Shown piece after piece: positions 1 through 9,089 of a DNA stretch of 64,000 bases (position 1 is its first letter; the number at the start of each line of letters is the position of its first letter). Source of the stretch: Solirubrobacteraceae bacterium (lineage in GTDB: Bacteria > Actinomycetota > Thermoleophilia > Solirubrobacterales > Solirubrobacteraceae); assembly GCA_024711025.1 (NCBI GenBank), contig JANJTP010000041.1:45230-109229 (forward strand), written 5' to 3'. The translations under genes were made by a program, and so were the position numbers. A model generated the notes under the pieces. The model made no database searches and was not told the origin of the DNA. It saw nothing but the letters and a program-made list of their open reading frames with translations.

Positions 1-1484
1 CGGGTGCCGGGCCGCAGGTCGGCGATCACCGAGTAGCCGTAGATCAGCTCCATCGGGTGCTTCTCGAGCCCCCAGATCCCGTTGTTGCCCATCACGCCGA
101 CGACGTTCACGCCGTGGCGGGTGAGAGTGTCGAACTCTATGCCGCTGAAGCCGAACGCCCCGTCGCCGAGCAGCAGCACGACCTGGCGCCCCGGATGGGC
201 CAGCTTCGCCGCGAGGGCATAGCCGGGACCCGACCCCAGGCAGCCGAACGGCCCGGGATCGAGCCAGCAGCCCGGCTCGTAGGACTCGATCATCCGGCCC
301 GCATACGACACGAAGTCGCCGCCGTCGCAGACGACCACCGCGTCGCGATCGAGCAGCGCGGTGAGCTCGCGGTAGATCCGCATCGGGTGCAGCGGCGCAC
401 GGTCGTCGTCGAGCTCGGCGCGCTCGGCCGCCCGCCGCTCGTCCTCGATCGCGCGAAGCTCCGTGACCCAGGTGCCGGTCGCGTCCTCGAGGCCGGAGAT
501 GCCGGCGCGCAGCGCGTCGAGGGTCGCGCCGATCCCGCCGTAGAGCTCGGCGGCAACGGCGCGCGGGTGGTCACGGTCGGGCTCGGCGCGGTCGAGCACG
601 ATCAGCTCGGTGTCCGGGCCGAACGCATCGCCGAACGCGAGGCGGAAGTCCATCGGCACGCCGACGACGAGCGCCACGTCGGCGCCCTTCAGCCCCGCTG
701 AGCGAGCCCGCGAGAAGAACAGCTCGTGGTCGGCCGGTACGCAGCCGCGCGCCAGGCCGTTGAGGAAGGCCGGGATCCGCCGCTCGGCGACGAGCGCCAG
801 CAGCGCCTGCTCGCCGCGGCCCCACCACACGTTCGTGCCGGCCATGACGACCGGCCGCTCGGCGTCGCGCAGCAGCGCGATCGCCCGCTCCATTCCGTGC
901 ACGGCCGCAGGCTCGGCGCTCGCGTCCGGCAGCGGCGCCGCGGGCTCGGGCACGCCGGACTCCATGAAGACGACGTCGAGCGGGAAGTCGACGAACGCGG
1001 GGCCGGACTGCGGGCGCAGCGCCGCTGCGAGCGCGTCGTCGAGCAGGCCGGGGATGTCGGAGGTCTGCTCCGCGGTCGTCGCGAGCTTCGTCAGCGGGCG
1101 CACGAACGGCACGTGGTCGATCTCCTGAAGCGAGCCCATGCCCCAGCGCATCGCCGGCGCTCGGCCGCCCAGCACGATGAGCGGCGAGCCGCTCATCTGC
1201 GCGGAGGCGAGCGCGCTCATGCCGTTCGTCACTCCGGGGCCGGCGGTCAGCGCGGCGACGCCCGGCTCGCGCGTCACCTTGGCCCAGCCCTCGGCGGCGA
1301 ACGCCGCGGACTGCTCGTGGCGCGTGTCGACCAGCTCGATGCCCTCGGCGCGACAGCCGTCGTAGATCGAGAAGAGGTGGCCGCCGGACAGCGTGAAGAG
1401 CCTCGTCACACCGTGCTCACGCAGCCTCCGCGCGACCAGCCGGCCACCGTGGAGGCGGGTCGCCTCGTCGGTCTCGGTGCTCAT
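1..1484 (-). CDS. Thiamine-pyrophosphate-dependent acetolactate synthase-like protein (3' end runs off window)
   Basis: Minus-strand reading frame from ATG at 1484 ([36 protein letters not shown]...) open to base 1; TPP-binding motif [29 protein letters not shown]. Confidence 0.85.
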   Translation of the reverse strand, partial: MSTETDEATRLHGGRLVARRLREHGVTRLFTLSGGHLFSIYDGCRAEGIELVDTRHEQSAAFAAEGWAKVTREPGVAALTAGPGVTNGMSALASAQMSGSPLIVLGGRAPAMRWGMGSLQEIDHVPFVRPLTKLATTAEQTSDIPGLLDDALAAALRPQSGPAFVDFPLDVVFMESGVPEPAAPLPDASAEPAAVHGMERAIALLRDAERPVVMAGTNVWWGRGEQALLALVAERRIPAFLNGLARGCVPADHELFFSRARSAGLKGADVALVVGVPMDFRLAFGDAFGPDTELIVLDRAEPDRDHPRAVAAELYGGIGATLDALRAGISGLEDATGTWVTELRAIEDERRAAERAELDDDRAPLHPMRIYRELTALLDRDAVVVCDGGDFVSYAGRMIESYEPGCWLDPGPFGCLGSGPGYALAAKLAHPGRQVVLLLGDGAFGFSGIEFDTLTRHGVNVVGVMGNNGIWGLEKHPMELIYGYSVIADLRPGT

Positions 1485-1739
1485 GGGCGGCCAGCCTACG
1501 CCTTGGACGCGCACGCCGGGACGAGCGTCACGCCGGCTCGACGCCCCGCTCATCGCGTCGTTCCAGGCGCCCGCCCGCCGAACCGGTTCGATACCCGCCC
1601 GCGGCGCCCGTTCGAGACTGCGACGCCGGTTTGACAGCCGGCGCGGCCGGGTATCACGCTCGCTGCCACTCGATGCTGGCGTCGGCGTGTGCAGGGACGT
1701 GCCGGCGCGGAGGGTTCCCGTGGAAGGAGCGACGAGGCC

Positions 1740-2426
1740 ATGTCCCCGCCACCCCAGAAGCGCCATCCGTACGATCAGTGGTCCCCCGACGCGCGTGCGC
1801 TGGACGTCGTCGGCGACAAGTGGACGCTGCTGATCGTGCGCGATCTCGCCGGCGGCCCTCGCCGCTTCGTCGAGCTGCAGCGGACGCTGCCGGGCATCTC
1901 GACGGAGCAGCTTCGCTCGCGGCTGAACCGGATGGTCGCCGACGATCTGCTGACGCGCAGGCGCTACCGCGAAGTGCCGCCGCGCGTGGACTACGACCTG
2001 ACGGAGCGGGCCCGCGACCTGCTCGCCGTCGTCGCCGAGATCGCCCGCTGGGGCTACCGCCACGCCTGGGGGCAGCCGCGGTCCGGCGAGCGCATCGACA
2101 TCGGCGCGATCCTGCGCGCCACCTGCGGCGGCGGAGCACCGGACGGCCTGGAGGGAGCGGTCGAGCTGACCGTGTGGTCCGGCCAGGATCGCGGCGAGCT
2201 GCGCTACACGCTGCACGCACGCGACGGAACGCTCGGCTACCGCGAGTCCGGTGAGCCCGGCGCCCACGCCCACGTGACCGGCCCTCAGGAGGCGTACGTC
2301 GAGGCGTTCGGCCCGTCCCGCTCGAGGGTCGCCCTCCGCTTCGAGGGCGACCGGGAGCTCGCCGAGCGCCTGCTCGACGTCGTCGCGGGCACGGCGGCCA
2401 CGTCGAGCGCCGTCCCGGTCGCCTGA
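1740..2426 (+). CDS. HxlR-family winged-helix transcriptional regulator
   Basis: [52 protein letters not shown] is a typical HxlR domain; start chosen at internal ATG 1740. Confidence 0.85.
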   Translation: MSPPPQKRHPYDQWSPDARALDVVGDKWTLLIVRDLAGGPRRFVELQRTLPGISTEQLRSRLNRMVADDLLTRRRYREVPPRVDYDLTERARDLLAVVAEIARWGYRHAWGQPRSGERIDIGAILRATCGGGAPDGLEGAVELTVWSGQDRGELRYTLHARDGTLGYRESGEPGAHAHVTGPQEAYVEAFGPSRSRVALRFEGDRELAERLLDVVAGTAATSSAVPVA

Positions 2427-2446
2427 GCGCCCCGAGGCCGCGCGGG

Positions 2447-2725
2447 CTACCGTCGCTCGCGCAGCCGAGCCCGTGCCTCGTCCGCGCTGAGCCCCTCGAC
2501 GCGGACCGTCTTCTCGCGCGAGCGCGCGCCGCGCACGACGCGCACGCGCGACGGCGCCACGCCGAGCGCCTTCGCCAGCAGCCGCTCGAGCGCGGCATTC
2601 GCGCGACCCTCGACCGGTGGCGCGTTGACGCGCGCCGCGAGCACGCCGTCGTCACGTACCAGCACCTCCTCGCGACCCGCGCGCGGCGTCAGCCGTACCC
2701 GCAGCTCGCCGGGAGCGCCGCTCAC
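2447..2725 (-). CDS. DUF167 family protein (YggU-like)
   Basis: [76 protein letters not shown] start inside a 38-bp duplication. Confidence 0.75.
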   Translation of the reverse strand: MSGAPGELRVRLTPRAGREEVLVRDDGVLAARVNAPPVEGRANAALERLLAKALGVAPSRVRVVRGARSREKTVRVEGLSADEARARLRERR

Positions 2726-2773
2726 GGCTCGAGCACCCGCAGCTCGCCGGGAGCGCCGCTCACGACTCGAGCA
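2698..2773. repeat. 38-bp tandem duplication (2 copies, 1 mismatch)
   Basis: cccgcagctcgccgggagcgccgctcac(g/a)gctcgagca at 2698-2735 and 2736-2773 (one g/a difference). Confidence 0.95.
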
Positions 2774-2948
2774 CCACGCGGACGACGCCGCCCTGCGGCG
2801 GCAGTCGTGGGACCCCGGTGAGGAAGCGCGCGCAGCGGCTCTCCGAGCGGAGTGCGTCGCAGCCGCGAGCCAGAAGGTCGGCATCACCTCGCTCGAGCGG
2901 CCGGATCACGACCTCGGAGCCGTCGCGCAGGCGTGCGGAGCGCTCCAT
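2760..2948 (-). pseudogene. Truncated GNAT acetyltransferase N-terminus
   Basis: MERSARLRDGSEVVIRPLERGDADLLARGCDALRSESRCARFLTGVPRLPPQ resembles the start of a GNAT domain, then stops after a few unrelated residues; acetyl-CoA-binding region absent. Confidence 0.55.
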
Positions 2949-3168
2949 CGGCGCCTGATCGTAGACGACGCCGTCCGGCGTTCCGTCCGAGGCCCCGCTA
3001 GGGTTTCGCGGCGAAACGTCATACGACCTGCCGAATCCCGGTGCGGCCATGCCCACCGGGAGCGGGGGAACCAACTTCAGGGGCAAAGCGACCGCTTCGA
3101 GGTCGCCGCGCAGCTCACCGCGCGAGCCCGTCAGCTCACCCCGTAGGCGTCAGGAGAGCGGTCCGGCG

Positions 3169-4341
3169 ATGCCCGACGACACGATCGACGCCCGTACCCG
3201 TACACGCGCAGCCGCGGTGCCGGCCGCTGCCGGCTGCGCCGTGCTCGCCGCCTGCGCCGCGCTCGCCGGCGGGTCGCTGACGAGCACCGCCGATGCGCGC
3301 CCGTCGGGCGGCTTGAGCGTGCCCGGCAAGCCGGCGGTCAGCGCTGCGATCTGCGCCGCCCAGCGCTCCTGGACCTGCGCCCGCGGGCAGGTCCTGACAC
3401 TGCGCGGCGAGAACCTGCAGGCCGTCAGGGCCGTCGTCTTCCTCGGTGCCGCCGGACGCCGCGACGACGTGCGCCTGCGGATCGGCGCCCGCGCGTCGAG
3501 CGCCGGCGAGCTGCTGGCGATCGTTCCCAAGCGTGCGCGCAGCGGGCGCCTGCGTCTCGTCAGCTCGATCGGCACGGCGGCGAACTCCGCCAAGCCGCTG
3601 CGCGTGGTCAACGACATACCCGGGATCGACGAAGCCGGCGGGACCGGCCGGATCTTCGCCGGCGGGCGCCTGCAGGCGACGTTCGCCTACCGTGCGGCTG
3701 CCCTCGGCGGCGAGGATGCCGCCGTCGAGGCGGTGCGGGTCAGCGATGGCGAGGTCGTACGCCGCTGGCCGCTGGCACCCGGACCGGACGGGCGCGGCGA
3801 GGTGCTTTGGGACGGGTTCGCCGGCGACGCGCCGGTTCGCACGGGCACCTACCTGCTGCGACTCAGCGAGGCGGCCGCCACGATCGCAGCCACCGAGCCG
3901 GGTCAGCGCGCCGAGGTCGAGATCATCGAGGGCTTCTACCCGATACGCGGCACGCACCGTGCCCCGAGCACGGCCACCCAGCGCTTCGGCGGCGCACGCG
4001 GCCACCAGGGCAGCGACCACTTCGCTCGCTGCGGGACCCCGCTCGCCGCGCACACCAAGGGCGTCGTGCACAAGGTCGCCTTTCAGTCGGCGGCAGGCAA
4101 CTACGTCGTCGTGAACACCCCCGACGGCGGCTCCTACGCCTACATGCACCTGCGCGACAGGCCGCTCGTGCGCGAGGGCCAGAGCGTCTTCACCGGGCAG
4201 CGCCTCGGCTACGTCGGCGAGACGGGGCGCGCCTGGGGCTGCCACCTGCACATCGAGCTGTGGAGCGCGCCCGGCTGGTACCAGGGCGGCCGGCCGGCGG
4301 ACTCCGAGCCGCTGATGCTGAGGCTCGACCGCTGGTCGTAG
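3169..4341 (+). CDS. Secreted M23 (LytM) peptidase with IPT/TIG-like and FlgD-Ig-like segments
   Basis: Signal-peptide-like N-terminus; GARGHQGSDHFARCGTPLAAHTKGVV... YMHLRD ... HLHIELW M23 motifs. Confidence 0.85.
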   Translation: MPDDTIDARTRTRAAAVPAAAGCAVLAACAALAGGSLTSTADARPSGGLSVPGKPAVSAAICAAQRSWTCARGQVLTLRGENLQAVRAVVFLGAAGRRDDVRLRIGARASSAGELLAIVPKRARSGRLRLVSSIGTAANSAKPLRVVNDIPGIDEAGGTGRIFAGGRLQATFAYRAAALGGEDAAVEAVRVSDGEVVRRWPLAPGPDGRGEVLWDGFAGDAPVRTGTYLLRLSEAAATIAATEPGQRAEVEIIEGFYPIRGTHRAPSTATQRFGGARGHQGSDHFARCGTPLAAHTKGVVHKVAFQSAAGNYVVVNTPDGGSYAYMHLRDRPLVREGQSVFTGQRLGYVGETGRAWGCHLHIELWSAPGWYQGGRPADSEPLMLRLDRWS

Positions 4342-4423
4342 GGGCCGAGCGTGGCGAGCGCGCCCATGCCGCCGGCCGTCTCGACGCCCGGTCGCCTCGC
4401 CGGGCAGACGGGCCCCTCCGAGG

Positions 4424-4507
4424 TCCCCGGGGAGGGTCTCGAACCCCCACGCCCTCGCGGGCAGCCGGTTTTAAGCCGGCCGCGTCTACCGATTCCGCCA
4501 CCCGGGG
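4424..4507 (-). tRNA. tRNA-Leu (UAA)
   Basis: Minus-strand CCCCGGGTGGCGGAATCGGTAGACGCGGCCGGCTTAAAACCGGC...GGGGGTTCGAGACCCTCCCCGGGGA; perfect 7-bp acceptor CCCCGGG/CCCGGGG, anticodon TAA, long variable arm, T loop TTCGAGA. Confidence 0.95.
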
Positions 4508-4592
4508 CCGGCGGGAACGCTAGCTTGTCGTCATGCCGGCGCGTCGCCCTCGGGGCTACCAGCCGCAACCCCAGCCGTCGCACGGTGTTGCA

Positions 4593-6077
4593 GTGAGTGG
4601 ATCCACTGTGGAGAGCGCCGCAATAAAGAGCGCCGGCGTCGTCGGCATGCGCGGGCCGAGCCCGTTCCTGCGCCTGCAGAGCGACGAGCGCCTCGTGGCC
4701 CTCACGCGACGCGGCAACCAGGCCGCCTACGAGGTGCTCGTCGGCCGCTACGACGCGCGCATGCTGGCGTTCTGTCGCCACATGCTCGGCTCGAAGGAGG
4801 ACGCCGAGGACGTCGTCCAGGAGACGTTCGCCGCCGCGTACAACGCGATGGTCGCCGACGAGCGACCGATCAACGTCAAGCCGTGGCTCTACCGGATCGC
4901 GCGCAACCGCTCGCTGAACCACCTGCGCCGGCAGAGCGCGATAGCCGTCGACTCGCTCGAGCACCACGTCGCCGACCACGGCTCCTCGACCGCCGACAAG
5001 GTCGATCGTCGCGAGGACCTGCGCCAGCTCGTCGCCGACATCCAGGATCTCGCCGAGACCCAGCGCACGGCGCTGCTGCTCCGCGAGATCGACGCGCTCT
5101 CCTACGAGCAGATCGCTGAGGCGATGGAGACGACGGTGCCGAGCGTCAAGTCGCTGCTCGTCCGTGCGCGCGTCTCGCTCGCCGAGGCCGCGGAGGCGCG
5201 CAAGCTGTCGTGCGAGGAGGTGCGACTCGAGCTCGGCGAGGTCGCCGAGGGCCTCAAGCGGATCTCGCCGCCGGTTCGCCGGCATGTGCGCTCGTGCGAG
5301 CGCTGCGCCGGCTTCCGCCGCGAGCTGCGCCAGACGAACAAGGCGCTGGCGCTGATGCTCCCGTTCGGCCCGCTGCTCGTCGTGAAGAAGCTCTTCCTCG
5401 CCCAGCTCGGCACGACCGCCGGCGCCGGTGGTGGCGTCGTGGCCGGCGTCGCGGCGAGCGGGACGGTCGGAACGGCCGCGGGCGGCGCGGCCGGCGGCGC
5501 GCTGTCGGCCGGGATGAGCGCGGTCGTCTCGAAGGCCGCCGCGACGGTCGCCGCGGCGGCGATCGTCACCGCCGGGGCGGTCGAGGTGAGGCATGCGAGG
5601 AATCCGACGACCGCCCGCGAGCCGGCGGCCGTCGTCGCTCAGGCACCCCCTGCACCGCGGCCCGCGCTCGCGACGCCCGCGGCAGAGGTCCCGGACCGGC
5701 CGGCGATCCACCGCTCGCGCAAGCCCGCCGAGGACCCCGACGCGCCGGTCGCGCCACCCGTCTCCCAGCCGGCGCCCGCCGTGGCGCCGGACGGCAGCCT
5801 CGCTCCGGCAGCGCCGCCGGCGCCGTCCGGCACGCAGGAGGAGGTCGACGACATCGTCCTGCCCCCGCCCCCAACGCAGCCCCCGGCCCAGACGGCGCCG
5901 CCCGTCGATCCCGCCGCGCTGCCCGAGGTCGTGCCGCCTCCACCGCCGGCGGGTGCGCCCGCCGCGACGACGCCGCCGCCCGCGCCGGTCGAGACGCTCA
6001 CGCCTCCGCCGGATCCGACTCCGGCGCCGTCCGGGGCACCGACGCCGCCTGCCCCTCCCGCGCCGGGCTCGCCCTAG
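4593..6077 (+). CDS. ECF-type sigma-70 factor with C-terminal zinc-finger-like motif, hydrophobic segment and Pro-rich tail
   Basis: sigma2 (YDARMLAFCRHMLGSKEDAEDVVQETFAAAYNA...WLYRIARNRSLNHLRR) and sigma4 (ALLLREIDALSYEQIAEAMETTVPSVKSLLVRARVSL); then HVRSCERC and an Ala/Gly-rich hydrophobic stretch. Start uncertain (4533/4593/4648). Confidence 0.85.
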   Translation: MSGSTVESAAIKSAGVVGMRGPSPFLRLQSDERLVALTRRGNQAAYEVLVGRYDARMLAFCRHMLGSKEDAEDVVQETFAAAYNAMVADERPINVKPWLYRIARNRSLNHLRRQSAIAVDSLEHHVADHGSSTADKVDRREDLRQLVADIQDLAETQRTALLLREIDALSYEQIAEAMETTVPSVKSLLVRARVSLAEAAEARKLSCEEVRLELGEVAEGLKRISPPVRRHVRSCERCAGFRRELRQTNKALALMLPFGPLLVVKKLFLAQLGTTAGAGGGVVAGVAASGTVGTAAGGAAGGALSAGMSAVVSKAAATVAAAAIVTAGAVEVRHARNPTTAREPAAVVAQAPPAPRPALATPAAEVPDRPAIHRSRKPAEDPDAPVAPPVSQPAPAVAPDGSLAPAAPPAPSGTQEEVDDIVLPPPPTQPPAQTAPPVDPAALPEVVPPPPPAGAPAATTPPPAPVETLTPPPDPTPAPSGAPTPPAPPAPGSP

Positions 6078-6222
6078 GAGCAGGCTGACGGGCCCGCGGA
6101 TCCGCGGTCGCCCGACCGCGGTCGCGCCATTCCCGTATCGGAGCGGCTTCTGCAGCCACGATCGCCACGGGCAGGGTCCACGAGCCCCCGGGCGGGGATG
6201 ACCCGCCCTCGGCGTCGCGGGC

Positions 6223-6888
6223 TCACGCCCCCTCGGTGCCGAGCCGCAGCGAGCGGTAGGGCAGCTTCGTCGGCCCGACGGAGCCGACGTCGTCGGGCGT
6301 CGTGATCGACGCCGAGCGCGCGGTCAGCAGGGTGACGTCGATGCCTTCGCGCTGCGCCACCTCCTCGGCCAGCAGCAGCGTGCGCCGCCCGTACCAGGTA
6401 CGTCCGTCGCGCGTGAACTGGAACTGGATCTGGTACCCGGGCTGCTTGTTGACGTTGGCCCGCCCCTCCGCGCGCAACACGAACCCGGGGTAACGGGGCG
6501 CCATCGCGCCGACCATCCGCGCGGCGACGATCGGAAGGGTGCCCGACGAGTTGCCGCGGTAGGCGGGCATCCGCAGCGCGCGCACCGCGAGGCTCTGCGG
6601 ATCGCGCGCCCCGGCGCGCGTGCTCAGCAGCAGCGAATCGCCCGGCATGGGCCTCTCGCGCTCGAGCTGCGAGGAGTCGTAGCGCAGGTTGAAGGCGACG
6701 GGCTCCCGGACGACGACATGCTCCGCGCCCTCCCGCAGGACCGCCCAGCCGGCGACCAGCAGCACCAGCGCCGCCACGAGCGCCGCGGCGGCGAGCACGC
6801 GCCGCACCGGCGAGGCGCGGCGCCAGCGCGGCGCCAGGCTCTGGGGCAGCGTCGGCCCGAACCCGGGCTTCACGAGCGGCGTCGGCAC
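6223..6888 (-). CDS. Membrane-anchored hypothetical protein
   Basis: Long ORF with N-terminal TM segment (VLAAAALVAALVLLVAGWAVL). Confidence 0.6.
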   Translation of the reverse strand: MPTPLVKPGFGPTLPQSLAPRWRRASPVRRVLAAAALVAALVLLVAGWAVLREGAEHVVVREPVAFNLRYDSSQLERERPMPGDSLLLSTRAGARDPQSLAVRALRMPAYRGNSSGTLPIVAARMVGAMAPRYPGFVLRAEGRANVNKQPGYQIQFQFTRDGRTWYGRRTLLLAEEVAQREGIDVTLLTARSASITTPDDVGSVGPTKLPYRSLRLGTEGA

Positions 6889-6909
6889 CTGCCGCAGGGT
6901 ACTTCCGGC

Positions 6910-7194
6910 TCAGCGCGGCGGGTTGCCGACGTCGAACATGGCCTCGAGGTCGTGGCGCGAGAACGCCTCGAACGCGACCATGGTCTGAGTTCGGTGGATC
7001 CCGTCGACATGCGCGATCGTGCCGGCGACGACCTCGGCCAGCTGCTCGTGGCGCGGCACGCGGACCAGGACGACGAAGTCCCAGTCCCCTGTCACCGAGT
7101 AGGCCTCGGCAACCCCCTCGACCTCGGCGAGGCGGCCGCCGAGAGTCGCCAGCGCATCGCGATCGGCCTCGATCAGGACGATCGCCGTGATCAC
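6910..7194 (-). CDS. Lrp/AsnC ligand-binding (RAM) domain protein
   Basis: MITAIVLIEADRDALATLGGRLAEVEGVAEAYSVTGDWDFVVLVRVPRHEQLAEVV...GIHRTQTMVAFE; no HTH. Confidence 0.8.
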   Translation of the reverse strand: MITAIVLIEADRDALATLGGRLAEVEGVAEAYSVTGDWDFVVLVRVPRHEQLAEVVAGTIAHVDGIHRTQTMVAFEAFSRHDLEAMFDVGNPPR

Positions 7195-7883
7195 CGCAGC
7201 TCCAGGATCCCGCCCGGCTCGAGCACCGTGACGCTCGCCTTGCCGGTGCCCTGCACGTCCGCGGCGAACGCCTGCGCGTCGGTCTCGATCGGCGGGAACG
7301 TGTTGTAGTGGATCGGCACGACCTGCGGCGCCCCGATCAGCTCGCAGGCGACCACGGCGTCGAAGCGGTCCATCGTGTAGTGCCCGCCGATCGGGACGAG
7401 CGCAAGGTCGAGCCGGTCGCGGCGCCCCGGAAGCGCGAGATCGCTGAAGAGCGCCGTGTCGCCGACGTGGTAGATCGTCCGCCCGCCGATGCTCACGACG
7501 ATGCCGGCCGGAGTGCTGATCGTGCCGGACGGCGTCGTCGACGTGTGCCAGGCGGGCACCCAGCGAGCCCAGCCCCAGTCGAAGTCGATCGTCCCGCCGA
7601 GATTCGGGTCGTGCACCGGGTGGCCCTCGCCGAGCGCCGCGGACAGCTCCCCCGCGAGCTCCACGATTGCGGCGACCGGAGCCCCGGTGCGCCGCGCGAT
7701 CGCGACCGTGTCGCCAAGGTGGTCGCCGTGGCCGTGCGTCACGAGGATCGCGCTCGCTGCGATGTCCTGCGCGCGGGCGGCGGCCTTCGGGTTCCCCGTG
7801 AGGAACGGGTCGATCAGGACACTGACGCCCTCGTGCTCGAGCGCGAAGGCGGAGTGACCCAGGTAGCGGACGACGACGCTCAT
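7191..7883 (-). CDS. UPF0173/UlaG-type metal-dependent hydrolase
   Basis: VRYLGHSAFALEHEGVSVLIDPFLTGNP...VTHGHGDHLGDTVAIA...HVGDTALFSD. Confidence 0.88.
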   Translation of the reverse strand: MSVVVRYLGHSAFALEHEGVSVLIDPFLTGNPKAAARAQDIAASAILVTHGHGDHLGDTVAIARRTGAPVAAIVELAGELSAALGEGHPVHDPNLGGTIDFDWGWARWVPAWHTSTTPSGTISTPAGIVVSIGGRTIYHVGDTALFSDLALPGRRDRLDLALVPIGGHYTMDRFDAVVACELIGAPQVVPIHYNTFPPIETDAQAFAADVQGTGKASVTVLEPGGILELR

Positions 7884-8218
7884 CCCTCTCCCTCCTCGGC
7901 CTGGCGGCGCAGCTCGACGGCGAGCTCCAGACCGACCGCGACCCCGATCAGCATTCCGACCCGCGACTCCTCGGCGACCAGCGTACGAACCCCCGTCAGG
8001 CGCTCGCCCGTGTCGTCGATCGCGCTGACACGAGCGACCTCGGCGTCGTGGGCCTTGTCGAAGAAGCCCCCGGCGTGCAACGTCTCGGCGAGGATGCGCT
8101 GCAGGCCCGGCGCGGCGTGCGTGACGATCTCCTGGGCGTGCGCGAAGCGCTCGCCGTCGGCCGCGAGCGCCGCGATCGCCGAGTCCACCTGCTCTGCGCT
8201 GTGACGCCGGCCGTCCAT
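7880..8218 (-). CDS. Hypothetical protein
   Basis: ORF with start overlapping the upstream/downstream minus-strand gene order; no recognised domain. Confidence 0.5.
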   Translation of the reverse strand: MDGRRHSAEQVDSAIAALAADGERFAHAQEIVTHAAPGLQRILAETLHAGGFFDKAHDAEVARVSAIDDTGERLTGVRTLVAEESRVGMLIGVAVGLELAVELRRQAEEGEG

Positions 8219-8228
8219 GCGGCGGAGC

Positions 8229-8984
8229 CTAGCGTCGCGCGAGCGCCACGCCTGCGACGAGACCGGCCAGCAGGCCGACCGCGCCGGCCGTGGGACTTGC
8301 CTCGTCGACGACGAGCGGCATCAGCAGCAGCGCCGCGGCGATGACCGCGACTCCGAGCAGGTCCGCGGAGCTCTCGCCCTCGCGGCGCAGCTCGAGCGCG
8401 GGGCGCACCGACCACGCCGCGAGCATCCCGAGCGCGGCGCCGTTGGCACCGAACGCGAGCGGAACGGTCTCGAGCGCCGCCGCGGCCGCAACCCCGCCGA
8501 TCCCGCACAAGGCGAACAGCAGGATCGCCACCAGGTGTCCGTGGCGCAGCTCGAGCAGGCCGCCGAACAGCGCGACGACCGCACCGCAGGCGGCTGCGTA
8601 CCAGAGGCTCTCGGCGAAGAACGGCGCCGTCGCGACCTTCCACCAGTCGCCCTGGGGCTTGCCGACGATGCCCACGTCGACCGGTGAGACCACGGCCAGC
8701 GAGATCGCGCCGAGCGCGATCAGCACGACCAGCGAGACGGCCGCGACCGGCCGCCCGGCCGTCTCGGCGCGGATCCCGGGGATCTCGCCCGGCCGCAGCT
8801 TCGGCAGCCGCGCGCGGCCGCGACCCCGGCGCCGTCCGCGACCCCGCTCGCCCAGCGGCGTCCCCTCCAACTTCGGAGCCCGCTTGCGCAGCCGTGTCCC
8901 GCAGTAGGGGCACTCGGTGACGAAGCTCGAGACCTCGGAGCCGCAGTGCCGGCAGACGACGAAGAGGTCGGGCGCCTGTGGCAT
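8229..8984 (-). CDS. Zinc-ribbon + rhomboid-like membrane protein
   Basis: N-terminal CRHCGSEV...CPYCGTRL; multiple TM segments; FGANGAALGMLAAW in the position of the rhomboid GxSG motif. Confidence 0.65.
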   Translation of the reverse strand: MPQAPDLFVVCRHCGSEVSSFVTECPYCGTRLRKRAPKLEGTPLGERGRGRRRGRGRARLPKLRPGEIPGIRAETAGRPVAAVSLVVLIALGAISLAVVSPVDVGIVGKPQGDWWKVATAPFFAESLWYAAACGAVVALFGGLLELRHGHLVAILLFALCGIGGVAAAAALETVPLAFGANGAALGMLAAWSVRPALELRREGESSADLLGVAVIAAALLLMPLVVDEASPTAGAVGLLAGLVAGVALARR

Positions 8985-9089
8985 CGCCACCCTGATGCTA
9001 CTCCGCCGCCGCGGGCTCGGCACCGGCGACTTGCACCCGCGCCCGCACGGGCTCGCGGCGGCCGCGCCGGGGGCCCGGCGCGGCGTGGC

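Noticed and set aside
1579-1590. CGAACCGGTTCG palindrome between the acetolactate-synthase-like gene and hxlR
   Set aside because: Short and easily expected by chance in GC-rich DNA; kept only as a note.
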